Positions 36,201-42,460 of a DNA stretch of 64,000 nt are shown piece after piece. Source of the DNA: Plazaster borealis (Eukaryota > Echinodermata > Asteroidea > Forcipulatida > Labidiasteridae); NCBI GenBank assembly GCA_021014325.1, contig CM037474.1, forward strand, positions 7,481,130 to 7,545,129. Reading direction: 5' to 3'. The notes beneath the pieces were generated by a model. It did not search any database, had not been told where the DNA came from, and saw nothing but the letters and a program-made list of their open reading frames with translations. The translations under genes and the position numbers were made by a program. Each line of letters opens with the position of its first letter. The stretch's first letter is position 1.

Positions 36201-36634
36201 TACTTATTGGCAATGTTGTCTGTCTCTTGCAAACCAATATCAGGGATAACTGTTCCTTCAACTGGCTTGAGACGGTTGGAAGACGTTCGAGGTAAAACTT
36301 GTTGCCAAAGAGATTTGACTCTGTAAGGTACGTTTGTGTCTGAAGACTGCTGCCTATTGAGTGAAGAAGAACTAGACTTGGAAGTGGCAGTAGAGAGACT
36401 AGTTGGGAGCAATGAACCGACGATTCTTCGTTTTCCCTTCCTAGCTTTATTTAGAATATTGACCGTTGCTATCATGCTGTAGTATCGACTGTTTGGATCC
36501 AACGAAGAAGCCGTTGAGTCCGGAACGGGATCCATGTCATACACAGCAGTCTGGCCTCTTTTAAAGTTACAATCATTGTAGGCCGACTGAACCAGTGATA
36601 CATTGGAGTATAGTTGTGTGGCCAATGTGTTCAT
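3234..36634 (-). CDS. CNBD2: CNBD2-like cyclic nucleotide-binding domain protein, 15 exons, 697 aa
   Basis: Exons in transcription order: 36634-36107, 33780-33706, 29211-29049, 28541-28471, 27574-27491, 20140-20070, 19928-19851, 19655-19595, 18983-18920, 11256-10823, 9953-9926, 9423-9353, 4811-4731, 3856-3722, 3383-3234. All have AG/GT borders and every phase joins; the total is 2094 nt with a TAA stop. The ATG is supported by an in-frame TGA six bases upstream. Residues 1-176 are Ser/Thr/Arg-rich and low-complexity. KLLSLEAKRILRTP (177-190) leads into the first CNB domain (about 202-307). KGWPIELLDLHPK and RRGAVLVRDS follow, then a charged linker (399-576) and a second CNB-like part (about 577-648). 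In mouse, CNBD2 (CRIS) binds cAMP and is needed for sperm function; a similar role here is inference. The weakest border is exon 1 (GTTACT donor). An extra exon in intron 1 is possible. Confidence 0.88.
3722..4811 (-). other. CNBD2: Second, divergent CNB-like region (exons 13-14)
   Basis: Joined across the intron, the exons read VVYICVRLLVKGGAF then GLAELMFSDQPNVSLVSNG and AECVVLSKHFFLEHAPEHLI. This follows the order of a CNB beta-roll, but the cassette reads FGLAELMF and has no Arg at the phosphate position. It is probably a structural, non-binding repeat, as in other CNBD2 proteins. The acceptor of the second exon (AATAAAG before GGATTA) has almost no pyrimidine tract, yet the frame and conservation fit. 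Confidence 0.75.
3857..4730. other. CNBD2-like intron 13; nothing recognised
   Basis: AT-rich intron between the two exons of the second CNB-like region. No mobile element, repeat or RNA gene is apparent. Confidence 0.55.
4931..7870. repeat. 50-bp satellite array, main block, in intron 12
   Basis: About 58 tandem copies of a 50-bp unit built on TGCATGTTTAACCAGACATT plus GATGTGTGACCACTGAGGAC plus TATTCCTCCA. Variants alternate TTTAACC with TTCAACC, CCACTG with CCATTG or CCATGG, and CCTCCA with CATCCA. At least three longer variant units (near 5530-5640, 5690-5790 and 7210-7310) contain GATGTTTCACATACATTGATGGG and a doubled AACCATGTTT. These behave as a higher-order unit. Open frames inside are repeat artefacts. 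Confidence 0.97.
7871..8688 (+). mobile_element. Solo LTR (818 bp) inserted in the 50-bp satellite
   Basis: The segment begins TGTTACGATCC and ends GGATCTCATAACA, so it has TG...CA termini. It is flanked by a 4-bp direct repeat CATG at 7867-7870 and 8689-8692, with satellite on both sides. A TATA box (TATATAAAG, near 8535) gives plus-strand orientation. There is no internal retrotransposon sequence, so this is an LTR left by recombination. A Ty3/gypsy source is likely from the termini, but no protein is there to prove it. Confidence 0.85.
8689..9131. repeat. 50-bp satellite array, right block
   Basis: Nine more units of the same 50-bp satellite continue in the same orientation and phase after the solo LTR. 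The array stops within GGACTATTTGG next to unique intron sequence. Confidence 0.95.
9459..9626. mobile_element. Short inverted-repeat element (MITE-like) in intron 11
   Basis: GTGGCGTAACC at the left and GGTTATGCGCCAC at the right are imperfect inverted repeats around about 145 bp with a C-rich tract. No target duplication is certain. Confidence 0.4.
10161..10732. mobile_element. Hairpin (foldback) transposon with homopolymer-rich core, hAT-like 8-bp TSD
   Basis: The left end ATGGTGTTCCATATGTGCCA runs on through CTCCTTTGGAAAAAAATAAT to TCCGTCGCA. It is matched by the exact reverse complement at the right end, about 50 bp per arm. ACGTTGTT (10153-10160) and ACGTTGTG (10733-10740) are a one-mismatch 8-bp target duplication. 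Inside, the arms expand asymmetrically into tandem units of CGTCGCA followed by 8-12 T residues. About 20 units lie on the left and three reverse-complement units on the right. It lies in intron 10 of the CNBD2-like gene. No coding capacity; the superfamily is inferred from TSD length only. Confidence 0.85.
10823..11256 (-). other. CNBD2: Linker exon 10 of the CNBD2-like gene, charged coiled-coil-like
   Basis: This 434-nt exon encodes residues 400-543. Its first two bases complete a Gly codon started in the previous exon, which supports its membership. It begins MKHPNLVCHLPPSRHEARII, a basic stretch, and becomes strongly acidic with repeated REEEDEQ. The second half contains a tandem duplication, annotated separately. 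In CNBD2 relatives this position holds a variable linker between the CNB folds, so low conservation is expected. Confidence 0.75.
10872..11075 (-). repeat. Exonic 102-bp tandem duplication (2 x 34 residues)
   Basis: Two adjacent 102-bp units differ at only about two bases and keep the frame. Each encodes a unit that starts SQLDMETTKRESKELRR and ends ASGLTLREEEDEQD (residues 459-492 and 493-526). One residue differs (Ile versus Thr). The near identity suggests a recent duplication. Confidence 0.92.
11512..13620. repeat. 23-bp minisatellite in intron 9
   Basis: Roughly 90 copies of GTACATTGGTTGCTACGGG followed by TRTA-type variable bases. The main variants are TACGGG versus TGCGGG and the linkers TATA, TGTA, TTTA and ACA. 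Some 25-bp units carry an extra TA. Stray units recur near 13850-13910 after about 230 bp of other sequence. Open frames in it are artefacts. Confidence 0.96.
14170..14520 (-). mobile_element. tRNA-derived SINE
   Basis: On the minus strand it opens with a tRNA-like head containing a B-box-like GTGGGTTCGGGTCCCAGTC. It continues with CACTTGTGTCCTTAAG, then GGATGGGACATTAAGTCGTA and GTGCACGTAAAAGAACCCA. I recognise this sequence order from SINEs common in marine invertebrates and deuterostomes. No target duplication was found. It is in intron 9. Confidence 0.65.
14880..15581 (-). pseudogene. RTE-like LINE, reverse transcriptase remnant
   Basis: Minus-strand frames read NKPPGIDNIPPELLKDGG, then KERTPIAMLPLLKKEDLSYC, NNNRGITQLLDVVGEVF and ENQAGFRKGRS. 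After a gap comes VVEHLKYLGAFCSADGS with ELNNRVGKATGSF. These are conserved RT and post-RT blocks of LINEs. The catalytic YADD segment is missing and frames change, so the copy is dead. It forms one degraded element with the endonuclease pieces further right, broken up by later insertions. Confidence 0.75.
15721..15900. repeat. Telomere-like TTAGGG tract inside an inverted-repeat unit
   Basis: About ten TTAGGG-type units (15785-15848, with GTTAAGG and GGTTGGGG variants) sit between inverted copies of TATGTTCCGACACCCC. The left arm has it directly and the right arm as its reverse complement (GGGTGTCGGAACATAGGG). The same arm motif forms the minisatellite near 18005-18775. Confidence 0.85.
16194..16774. 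mobile_element. MITE with about 60-bp terminal inverted repeats
   Basis: The left end TATAGACCGATCCATACGCG continues through AGTGCTGCACGCTGCCATGG to CCATTGCTGGGAC. The right end GTCCCAGCAATGG...GAATCGGTCTATA is its imperfect reverse complement. It lies within the degraded RTE-like LINE. An inner pair, GGACAGCATGATAA and its mate near 16590, suggests a second foldback. Confidence 0.8.
17316..17420. repeat. Short tandem repeat, about 20 bp
   Basis: Four copies of CCTCGTGCCTGTGAGCAAA with small changes, next to a related GAGGTCCCTCGTGCCTG unit. Confidence 0.8.
17464..17671. mobile_element. MITE, AGACTTGG family, copy 1
   Basis: Ends AGACTTGGTTCCAAGTCT and AGACTTGAAATCAAGTCT, each itself palindromic, with inverted inner flanks GTGATCGTGG and CCGCGAACTC. 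The core includes GCCCTCTTGTGGATTTACCTC. A second, larger copy lies near 60094-60855 and a fragment near 14500-14560. Confidence 0.75.
18005..18775. repeat. 17-bp minisatellite (TATGTTCCGATACCCC type)
   Basis: About 45 degenerate copies of CCTATGTTCCGATACCC. Variants include GACACC, CTGACA and CAATACC. Intron 9 of the CNBD2-like gene. The unit equals the arms around the telomere-like tract near 15721-15900. Confidence 0.95.
19030..19381. mobile_element. TTAAAGGCA-ended MITE, copy 1
   Basis: Starts TTAAAGGCACTGAACACGTT and ends AACGTGTACGATACCTTTAA, giving inverted termini with TTAA at both edges (piggyBac-type target). The inside shows CAAAGACCAGTATTCTCACTT, GAAAATTTGGGCTCAAT and TACTATCAACAGCTCT, shared with the other copies. 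It lies in intron 8. Confidence 0.9.
20583..20762. repeat. 180-bp near-perfect palindrome
   Basis: The left arm runs from ATGAATGGGAATAAATGAGT through TTAAACGGCCGTTTAAAACC and GGTCGTGGCCGTGCGATAAA. It meets its reverse complement around the centre CCCTCGCCTTCGGCTCGGG. The arms are about 85 bp with few mismatches. This is probably a foldback MITE, in intron 5 next to the ISL2EU element. Confidence 0.9.
20789..20957. mobile_element. Possible MITE flanking the ISL2EU element
   Basis: GGCCTTATGCATTGACGTCA at the left and TATGACATCATGTGCATAAGG at the right are imperfect inverted repeats. The right end runs into the left terminus of the ISL2EU-like element. Confidence 0.4.
21114..23110 (+). pseudogene. 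THAP-domain transposase N-terminal part (ISL2EU type), DDE domain missing
   Basis: Three exons join in frame: 21114-21330, 22048-22251 and 22877-23110, with GTAAGT, GTAACA and GTAAGA donors. Residues 1-75 form a THAP zinc finger (Cys4, Cys9, Trp46, Cys66, His69), which binds the transposon DNA. It continues GKPAALYDTTNPDWSP, a usual THAP end. A basic stretch (KRASRRHRRSRSKRP) and an acidic linker follow, then ELYEYREKETHHKIDETFFA and NDDKVKFYTG. In intact relatives KVKFYTG is followed by the DDE nuclease. No such exon is present in the next kilobase, which is filled by repeats. So this copy cannot transpose by itself. Confidence 0.82.
23229..23352 (-). mobile_element. TTAAAGGCA-ended MITE, truncated copy
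   Basis: The reverse complement shows the CAAAGACC...GGTGTATCCCAACC and GAAAATTTGGGCTCAATTGG blocks, then CATCGAAGTTGCAAGAAAAT. The other half is missing. Confidence 0.75.
23686..24005. mobile_element. TTAAAGGCA-ended MITE, copy 2
   Basis: Starts TTAAAGGCACTGGACACGTT and ends AATAGTGTCCAGTGCCTTTAA; the inverted ends include TTAA on both sides. It lies inside the ISL2EU element where the transposase's catalytic exon would be expected. Confidence 0.9.
24225..26576 (-). pseudogene. YqaJ-family recombinase with SWIM and PHD fingers (ISL2EU second gene), core deleted
   Basis: The first exon 26576-26268 begins MKVDQGNIKYILTLD and ends EGNLHLHTAK at a GTAAAA donor. The next exon starts at 25432 (VLHSQSLSEKPLQPWIIIQK) and holds a SWIM-type zinc motif, CNCMAGLGESCTHVAA. 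After a frameshift, TVTEDKAYWLPAASKKAS appears. A further exon near 24943 gives VRFMDFRSAKKRKSDLD. The piece around DWFTHRAGR and KMKAACSTDPANPS matches the start of the YqaJ domain, with a one-base deletion. The frame then jumps from KFSTAATR straight to a PHD finger (CYCHKEDGGQMITC, FFHMKCLKLS, WLCPTC). The YqaJ nuclease centre is therefore missing. At least three frameshifts make it non-functional. Confidence 0.8.
26775..26918. mobile_element. Short MITE with TAGACYGTGCAAGTCTCG ends
   Basis: The left end TAGACCGTGCAAGTCTCGCG and right end CACGAGACTTGCACAGTCTA are inverted. Inner TTCGAACATTTTTGGGACC pairs with GGTCCCAATGTTCGA. It shares its ends with the larger family at 39005 and 40848 and abuts the ISL2EU terminus. 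Confidence 0.8.
27062..27400. mobile_element. MITE with perfect 15-bp inverted ends
   Basis: TACCAGGCCCGTAAC and GTTACGGGCCTGGTA are exact inverted repeats. The core is G-rich on the plus strand, with several G runs. It lies between exon 5 of the CNBD2-like gene and the ISL2EU element. Confidence 0.85.
27491..29211 (-). other. CNBD2: First cyclic nucleotide-binding domain of the CNBD2-like protein (exons 3-5)
   Basis: The three exons encode VQIALRGLKDIVGYPVNMQK, then the beta-roll (RVIVREGHKPRCFYFIFSGS, TVMEPGRLTQRTVAILKRGD) and the phosphate-binding cassette SFGELAILNQSTRTSTV. The cassette keeps Glu280, which contacts the ribose 2'-OH in CNB domains, and Arg289 at the place of the phosphate-binding Arg. 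On sequence alone this pocket could bind cAMP or cGMP. The cassette is split by an intron exactly between FG and EL. Confidence 0.85.
28854..29037. repeat. 66-bp tandem repeat beside exon 3
   Basis: Nearly three copies of TGACTTAGTGCAAATC plus TACTTATGACTTGACTTGTA plus TGTCATAATTATGATATG with TCTCATAATTA. It ends about 12 bp from the exon 3 splice donor of the CNBD2-like gene. Looser related CATAATTATGA palindromes extend left to about 28700. Confidence 0.88.
29754..30103. mobile_element. TTAAAGGCA-type MITE, divergent copy
   Basis: Starts TTAAAGGTAGGCCTATTGTA and ends ACCAATAGTGTACAGGGCCTTTAA. It keeps GTGAAAGTTTGAGCTCAATTGG and GTCATCGAGATC. It directly precedes the Penelope-like element. 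Confidence 0.8.
30104..33250 (+). pseudogene. Penelope-like retroelement, degenerate
   Basis: A 5' frame from the ATG at 30162 (MSTRVSKSSRRSLFKSRF) has no domain I recognise. A basic, helical frame near 30665-30889 follows. RT sequence then begins with KDINTFNRRMRVAYLMHNNT and ILIKPYDKGRGICIMNLTDY. YFLPKIHKTPPPGEQFIGRP follows in a shifted frame, and IISGCTSPTAKISKFVDYFL after it. From 31958 come SIDVVSMYTNV (motif A), VGCAMGSTASPE (motif B), WWRYRDDIL (motif C, DD kept) and VNYLDLTIFKG. TKPTETYQYLHKSSSHPPHV and RAISKFWPQT are late Penelope blocks. At least two frameshifts kill it. No GIY-YIG endonuclease was found. It is antisense in intron 2 of the CNBD2-like gene. Confidence 0.78.
34046..34240. 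mobile_element. Small MITE with CCAGGTCAGAATTGACC ends
   Basis: CCAGGTCAGAATTGACCCGG at the left pairs with CCAGGTCAATTCTGACCT at the right. The core repeats the GGGTC/GACCC theme. Intron 1 of the CNBD2-like gene. Confidence 0.7.
35071..35340 (-). pseudogene. LINE fragment, post-RT C-terminal block
   Basis: The minus frame reads IYKIQLSWFGHIVRMKNNRL, PKCILLETVTGKKRRGRPRK and IWENDIIANSTFYLEHRRAQDRQEW. The LxWFGHxxRM and KRxRGRPxxxW blocks are typical of the end of many LINE RT proteins. No upstream RT is attached. Confidence 0.8.
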
Positions 36635-37479
36635 GGATCACATCAGAGAAAGCCGTCCGACCACAATGATTACATGTAGGCCTACCTTTATTACAAACCA
36701 TAAAGAGATATAGTTAAGCTGATACCATAAATAAAGCATAATCCTTGATAAAGAGTAGATCCACAATTGCCAAAGACTTTTAATGAGATCAAAGTCTGTG
36801 CAATATTATGACCCATTTTGCCTTGGGTTGCTAATACATAAGAACATTTGCTATGAAGATCCAACTATCAAGACTGAATTGAGGAATTATTTTTCAGGGG
36901 CTAATCCGGGAAGTAAGAGGTCACATGAAAGGCTACTATTAAGGTTGCGTTAAGTTATTTTTTCGTGGAGGAGTTTTCTCTGTAATACTTTCGTGATTTG
37001 TTTTTATCCTTTACTCTTTTTTTCCCAAGCAATAAGTTTTTGATTCAATCTTCGGGTTTCTTCTGTAGTTCTTTTTCGTATTTCGTATAACTTTGATGAA
37101 AAGTTATTGTGAATATGATTACTAACTTCATTTGTCAAAATGGGCTAAGGGTTCTTTTAAAGGGACACAACGGCTTCATGGGCTATTTTGGCTACAAAAA
37201 AAGACCCAAATATGACTCTGGGGTCTTCCACGAGTAGTGATAGGACGGTCCATAAAATTAAAACAACATTTAAAATGTTGAAAACAAATTGTGAAAAAAT
37301 GATACCCGTAGTTCGTCATAACCCACCGGTCTACGACCGTCCAATCTGAGGATAAAGGGTTATGATTATCGCAATTACTTTTGGCTTTGCTAAAGTCGTA
37401 TAGGTTTCCTGGCCAATTTTAACAAAAATTCATTCATTTTAGTACCCGGCTCATTCAATTTTGTTTTAAAATGAATGCT
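36635..37479. other. Upstream of the CNBD2-like start; no gene recognised
   Basis: This should contain the CNBD2-like promoter and 5' UTR. I cannot place a TATA box or start site. A TTAAAGGGACACAACGGCTT end near 37155 resembles the termini of the MITE at 39295-40083, so part of the stretch is repeat. Confidence 0.45.
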
Positions 37480-37870
37480 CCGTTGCATCAGCATTCAACA
37501 GTCAAAAGCGTCAAAGTCTTCTCTCCATTCTCAAAATCCTTGAACGTCTTCTCTAAAATCGACTCTTCCCCATTCTGGATTCCTAGCTTCCTACTGAACA
37601 AGCTGGTTTCCGTAAGGGTTACTCAACTGTTGATCAAGTTGCGCTTCTGACCACAGGCATTGAAAATGCCTTTAACGCAAAAGAGAAGGCTGGAGCTGTT
37701 CTGATTGACCTCTCACCTCTCAGCCGCGTATGACACAGTTTGGCATCGCGGACTGACTCTAAAACTCCTTGAGTGATTTGAGCCGGCTCTTTGCTGGTTC
37801 AAGGCCGAAAAGAGGGTGACGCTCATCTGCAGTTTGGCGTTGCCGTTCTTTACTGCTCGCTACACTGCGT
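37480..37870 (+). pseudogene. LINE RT fragment, plus orientation
   Basis: Translation gives LPTEQAGFRKGYSTVDQVAL, TTGIENAFNAKEKAGAVLID, then after a small shift AAYDTVWHRGLTLKLL. These are RT motifs before and at motif A. It faces a second RT fragment on the other strand. Confidence 0.75.
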
Positions 37871-38385
37871 TGGATATCAGGTGGCGCTATACCAGAGATG
37901 ATCTAAAGACTGTCTATTGTTGTTGGTCTCAGACATCCAGTGATTAGGCGAACAGGTGGCATTGATGGCGGGGTCAATTTTCTTGGCATGTATTAATCTC
38001 TCCCAAACTGGGCATGCAGCATACTCAGCAGCTAAGTAGCAAGGGCTAAGGCAGTTTACCGAAGAGTGCTTGGGCTGGCACCCCAACTTGTTCCAGTAAG
38101 TTTGCTGACAATGTTGTTTCTTGCACAGACTTTAGCTTTCGTCCTCTCAATATTGGTCTTGAAAGGGAGACAGCGATCAAGGGTTACACCTATACTGGAT
38201 GTTTGCCCTTTTCAAGGGGGGTACCTGACTTGCTGACCAGGTGACATTCAAATGCCGTTTGACTTCCCGGTTACGCAGGTGGAAAGCACTCACCTTTGTC
38301 TTTGACGGATTTGCACGTAGGAGGTTTTCTTCATGGTGTCAGTTCGTTGAAAGCATTTGAAATTCGTTCTTCTACAATGCTGAAG

Positions 38386-38935
38386 TCATCTTGGGCAGCT
38401 ATACACCAAGGTCATCTGCATAGATAATGCAGCTAGCCTATCTTTACTTCTGGGCTGGTCGTTGGTATATATTTTAACAGTGTACACTTCCCTGTGGTAG
38501 ACCATTCCTGAGTCTTCGCCATCTGCTCTTCTTTCTGCCAGGTTCAACGTATAGAACTGCCTGTTCTCAACCATACTTTCAATCAGTTCTGTTAGACGGG
38601 TATCCCGTGATTTCCAGGGTTTTGTGGAGCAGGCATCTGTGATTTAATACTGTGTCGAAACCATCTTTGATGTGTTGGGTAAGATTGGGTATTTGGCTCG
38701 TCGTAGATTTGCCGGGGCGGAAACCAGCTTGCTCAGGGATGAGAAGTTCGTCAACAAGAGGTCCGATTCTGTTGAGTAGGAGCCGCTCAAAAAGCTTGTA
38801 TGTGTGGCTCAGGAGTGAGATGGGAGTATAGCTCATAGGAATCGCTGGATCTTTCCCAGGTTTCAGGAGCGCCATTACATGTGCTTTCTTCCAGCTCTTA
38901 GGGAGCTTAAAAGTTGCTAGGCAATGGTTGAACAA
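38386..38935 (-). pseudogene. LINE RT fragment, minus orientation
   Basis: Reads LPKSWKKAHVMALLKPGKDP, SYTPISLLSHTYKLFERLLL, IPEQAGFRPGKSTTSQI and NLTQHIKDGF. This is the early RT region and is close in family to the neighbouring plus-strand fragment. Further downstream traces of the same copy probably reach 37880. It is broken by frameshifts. Confidence 0.8.
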
Positions 38936-39294
38936 TAGTAATAGCTATTTCTTTGCAACAGGACCAAATTGCTTAATCTGCTCAGTTGAGATGTCATTAG
39001 TGCCAATAGACTGTGCAAGTCTCGCGCGTATCGGAACGAGAAAGCACGTTAAACGAAGAAAAAAAATTCTCTGAAATCAAATATTTTTTAAAAATTATAT
39101 TCAATGATAAAATCTGAACAACAAAAATACTCATTACATGTTTATAAAATCAGTTTTCGCTTTTATAATAAATACAAAAATATGGTGTTAATTATTATTG
39201 AAGCAAAATTAAAACTCTGGGACAAGGATGCTTATTTGGTCTTAACTTTTCAGAAACCACTTAATTACGTGTATTCGTGATGGTCACACGGGCG

Positions 39295-40083
39295 TTAAAG
39301 GGGCACACCGGCTCACCATTTACGTAATTTAGTGAAGTAGAGTCACAAACAATAAATAATTTGATGTTTAAAAAAAAAATCATAAAAATAGCACGCAATT
39401 AACGAAAAATAGTGAAAAAAACGAAACGCGGTCAAAGGTCAGCGTATACGCTTTTCCAGCCGAGTGTGTGCAGCGCAGTCAATCCAACACGGGCACTGCC
39501 TAAAAACCCCTTGGAAGCAAACGTGATTATGGTCTGGCTCCCAACCCCCCAGACAGGTTCCGAAGCCACGGCTATTGGCAAGCTGAGGAGTTCATGCCCC
39601 TAGGTTTCAACGCTCTCTGGCCCCACGGGATGTAGCGCCGGCTGACGGGATATGCCCCAAGGCTTACGTTGTGATTGCTCCACGCCTTTGGGCCATGCAA
39701 CACGCCTCGTTACACGGACCCTTTGAATGCGAATCTTACGTTGGATTTTTTACCATTGTTTACAACTTGTAGCGATAATTTGAATACATGATCTTTTTCG
39801 TCAATTACTCGTTATTGTGTTAAAAAAGATTTAAATTTGGTTTGGTAAGTTACTTTTAAACGGCTGGAAGTAAAACTAACTCGGAAGGTCACGTGATTAT
39901 TTGAACCATTTTGTGGTTCGAACTATCACGCGACCTTCGTTTTTGTTTAAAAATGCTCAAAAACTGCTAAATTTGATAATTGTTTTATATACTGTTCTTC
40001 TTCATTCCTGGAAGACCGTTGAAGTCATATTTTAGTCTATTTTGTAGCCCAAATAGCCCAATTCAGCCGGTGTGTCCCTTTAA
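39295..40083. mobile_element. TTAA-flanked MITE nested in copy A
   Basis: Ends TTAAAGGGGCACACCGGCT and AGCCGGTGTGTCCCTTTAA are inverted with TTAA at both edges. Copy B lacks this block and reads straight through at the same point, which proves an insertion. Core about 750 bp with no gene. Confidence 0.85.
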
Positions 40084-40173
40084 ATTAACGCTTGGCGCAG
40101 TTTGTAGAGGACGCTGACGCCTCAACGACCATAGACTGCTAGCTATGAAAAGGCTTCGCATTGCAATAGAACT

Positions 40174-40336
40174 TTATCATGGTGCGGCCATCTTGTTTTT
40201 CTCCAACTCAAATCAATATAACTAAACCGAGGCTGGAAGGAGAAACAGTCTGGTTCCTTTTTGTACAATGAATATTTAGGATTCATTACTGTTAAAAGAT
40301 ACAAGGAGCATGACCAAGATGGTGGCGCCATGATAA
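40174..40336. mobile_element. MITE with TTATCATGGTGCGGCCATCTTG ends, copy 1
   Basis: The left end TTATCATGGTGCGGCCATCT pairs with AAGATGGTGGCGCCATGATAA at the right. Copy B of the host repeat lacks it. An inverted second copy lies at 42007-42173. Confidence 0.85.
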
Positions 40337-40536
40337 TGGCCTATTGCAGCATCTGGCGATTATCATCGCGCATCCAAAACAACCGTTTACATAAGTTTTG
40401 TGATCGGAGGTGGACACAGAATTCTTATTTTTTTACAGCAACCGGAAGCTGAGGTCAAGTTTAATTCTCTGGTTTTCTTCGTTATATTGTTGAATTGATT
40501 TTACTTTCATATTTTTTTATCTTTAAGTATTACATT

Positions 40537-42000
40537 TAGACCTTTCTTTTGCAACATCGGAGCCGTGAGTTTTGCCAACCTTGGTTGGCAAAAGTACGGG
40601 CGACCTTTATGCAAACAATACAACAGTTTCTTATTTAACAAATAATGCTATCAAATTAATAGCCACATTAATGATACATAAAATTTACTATCCAAAACAA
40701 AATGTAAACTTGTACTACATAAATACATTGTAATGTTTTGCTAAAAAGGGCAAAAGTTTTGCCGAGCCAGTTTATGCATTTTTCTTTGCTACACAAGGCC
40801 TCCCATACAAAATGGTGGTCATTGTTTGTAAACAAAAGAAAGGTTTATAGACTGTGCAAGTCTCGCGCGTATCCGAACGAGAAAATACGTCTAACGATTT
40901 GTTTTTTCTGAAATCCATTTAAAAATTTTTTTTATATCTAATGACAAAATCTGAACAACAAAAAAACCTCATTGTATGTTTATAAAATCAGTTTTAGTTT
41001 TTATAATAATAAGTACACATGTTCATTATTTTTGAAGCAAAATGAAAACTCTGGACAAGGATGTTTATTTTTAGTATCAGAAACCACTTATGTGGATTCG
41101 CGATGGTTACACGGGCGGTAAATTAACGCTTGACGCAGTTTAGAGGACGCTGACGCCACAACATTCATAGACTGCAATGAAAAGGCTTCGCGTTGCAATT
41201 ACAGCATCTGGCGATTATCATCGCGCATACAAAACAAGCGTTTACATAAGTTTTGTGATCGGAGGATGAGCACAAAACTCTTAATTTTTTGCAGCAACCG
41301 GAAGCTGAGGTCAAGTTTAATTTTCGGGTTTTCTTCGTTTTATTGTTGAATTGATCTTACTTTCCTGTTTTTTATCACTAAGTATTACATTCCCAATTAC
41401 ATATATATTGTTATTTATTTATTTTGTTCCATTTTAATTCTTTGAACAATACAAATACAAGCAGAGGAACGGTACAGGGAAAGGCAAAAGTATAAAAAAC
41501 TGTCATCAAAAAAGATGTGCCCTCCCAGACCTTGCTCATTTCAAAGAATAAAAATACATGTTCATGGTCATAAACCACGTTAAACTAAAATAATTGACAA
41601 AACTAAAACTTGCCCACGTAAATCTCCATAATGGTTGGGACCACAATGGTCCCGGAAGTTCAAATATTATGCGCGAGACTTGCACAGTCTATATAAGACC
41701 TTTCTTTTGTTGATAAACAAAGTGCGCTGGTTGGCATGGCCAGCCAAATGTTAGCAAAACAATCAATCGTGTTAAAAGAAAATTGTGACCAAATTCAACA
41801 TTTTCTGTAAAGATTCATGAGCTGAAATACCTCCCATGATTGGTTGATTTGTTTCCAACGAATTCAACATTATTTTTGAAAATTTTGTGCGACATTGCTG
41901 CAAACCATGGCTATCTGTTTTTGCTTTGCTTTATGACTTTCCATATTTTTCCACCGGTTGGCAAAAACTCGGGCTGTGACGTGTCAAAAGAAAGGTCTAT
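40537..42000. mobile_element. Foldback element with TAGACCTTTCTTTTG ends, interrupted
   Basis: TAGACCTTTCTTTTGCAACA with GTTTTGCCAACC at the left matches the inverted right end GGTTGGCAAAAAC...CAAAAGAAAGGTCTATA. Copy B of the TAGACTG family sits at its centre, where AAACAAAAGAAAGGTTTATA meets its inverse TAAGACCTTTCTTTTG. Confidence 0.75.
40848..41691. mobile_element. TAGACTGTGCAAGTCTCG-family element, copy B (complete, about 844 bp)
   Basis: Both termini are present: TAGACTGTGCAAGTCTCGCG and GCGCGAGACTTGCACAGTCTA. It is flanked by TA repeats, a plausible TA target site. No coding capacity, so non-autonomous. Confidence 0.85.
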
Positions 42001-42006
42001 AGACCT

Positions 42007-42173
42007 TTACCATGCTGCCACCATCTTGGTCATGTTTCCTGTATCCAATACCAAGCAATGAATGCTAATATTCATTACACAAAAAGGAACCAGACTGTTT
42101 TCTCCTTCCAGCCTCGGTTTGGTTACATTGATTTGAATGGGAGAAAAATCAAGATGGCCGCACCATGATAAAT
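42007..42173. mobile_element. MITE with TTATCATGGTGCGGCCATCTTG ends, copy 2 (inverted)
   Basis: Reads TTACCATGCTGCCACCATCT at the left and AAGATGGCCGCACCATGATAA at the right. The interior (AAAAAGGAACCAGACTG, CTCCTTCCAGCCTCGGTT) is the reverse complement of copy 1. It ends about 290 bp before the Slob-like start codon. Confidence 0.85.
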
Positions 42174-42174
42174 T

Positions 42175-42460
42175 AGCGCGCGCCCTCAAGAGAATTTAAA
42201 TACTTGACTGTGTGTCTGCTGAGTGGTGGTTACGTGACGTGTGTGGTGGTGGTACACGGTGATGTGATAGGCCTACTTGTATTTTGTACACAGCATGCAC
42301 AGCTAGCTAGCTATGTGTGGTGTGAGTGGTCATCGAGAGGGTGAATCTCGCCCGTGTCAACTGGTCAAGTCATGGACGGTCACTTATCAAGTCAAGTCAA
42401 GTGTCAAGTGTGTTCGGCAAGGTCTCCAGCCCTTTGAAACCTGTGTAACTTTACTACAAG
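42175..42460 (+). promoter_or_regulatory. Putative 5' UTR and promoter-proximal region of the Slob-like gene
   Basis: Between the last MITE and the start codon the sequence is GC- and GT-richer, with GTGTGTGGTGGTGGTACACGG and repeated GTCAAGT. An in-frame TAA 15 bases before the ATG marks the end of untranslated sequence. No clear TATA box, so the start of transcription is unknown. Confidence 0.4.

Larger units (their letters stand above)
39005..40536. mobile_element. TAGACTGTGCAAGTCTCG-family element, copy A (interrupted)
   Basis: Starts TAGACTGTGCAAGTCTCGCG and aligns along its length with copy B at 40848. Shared blocks are GATAAAATCTGAACAACAAA, TGTTTATAAAATCAGTTTT, GCAGTTTGTAGAGGACGCTG and GTTTACATAAGTTTTGTGATC. 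Two younger elements interrupt it. Its right terminus is not seen. Confidence 0.8.
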
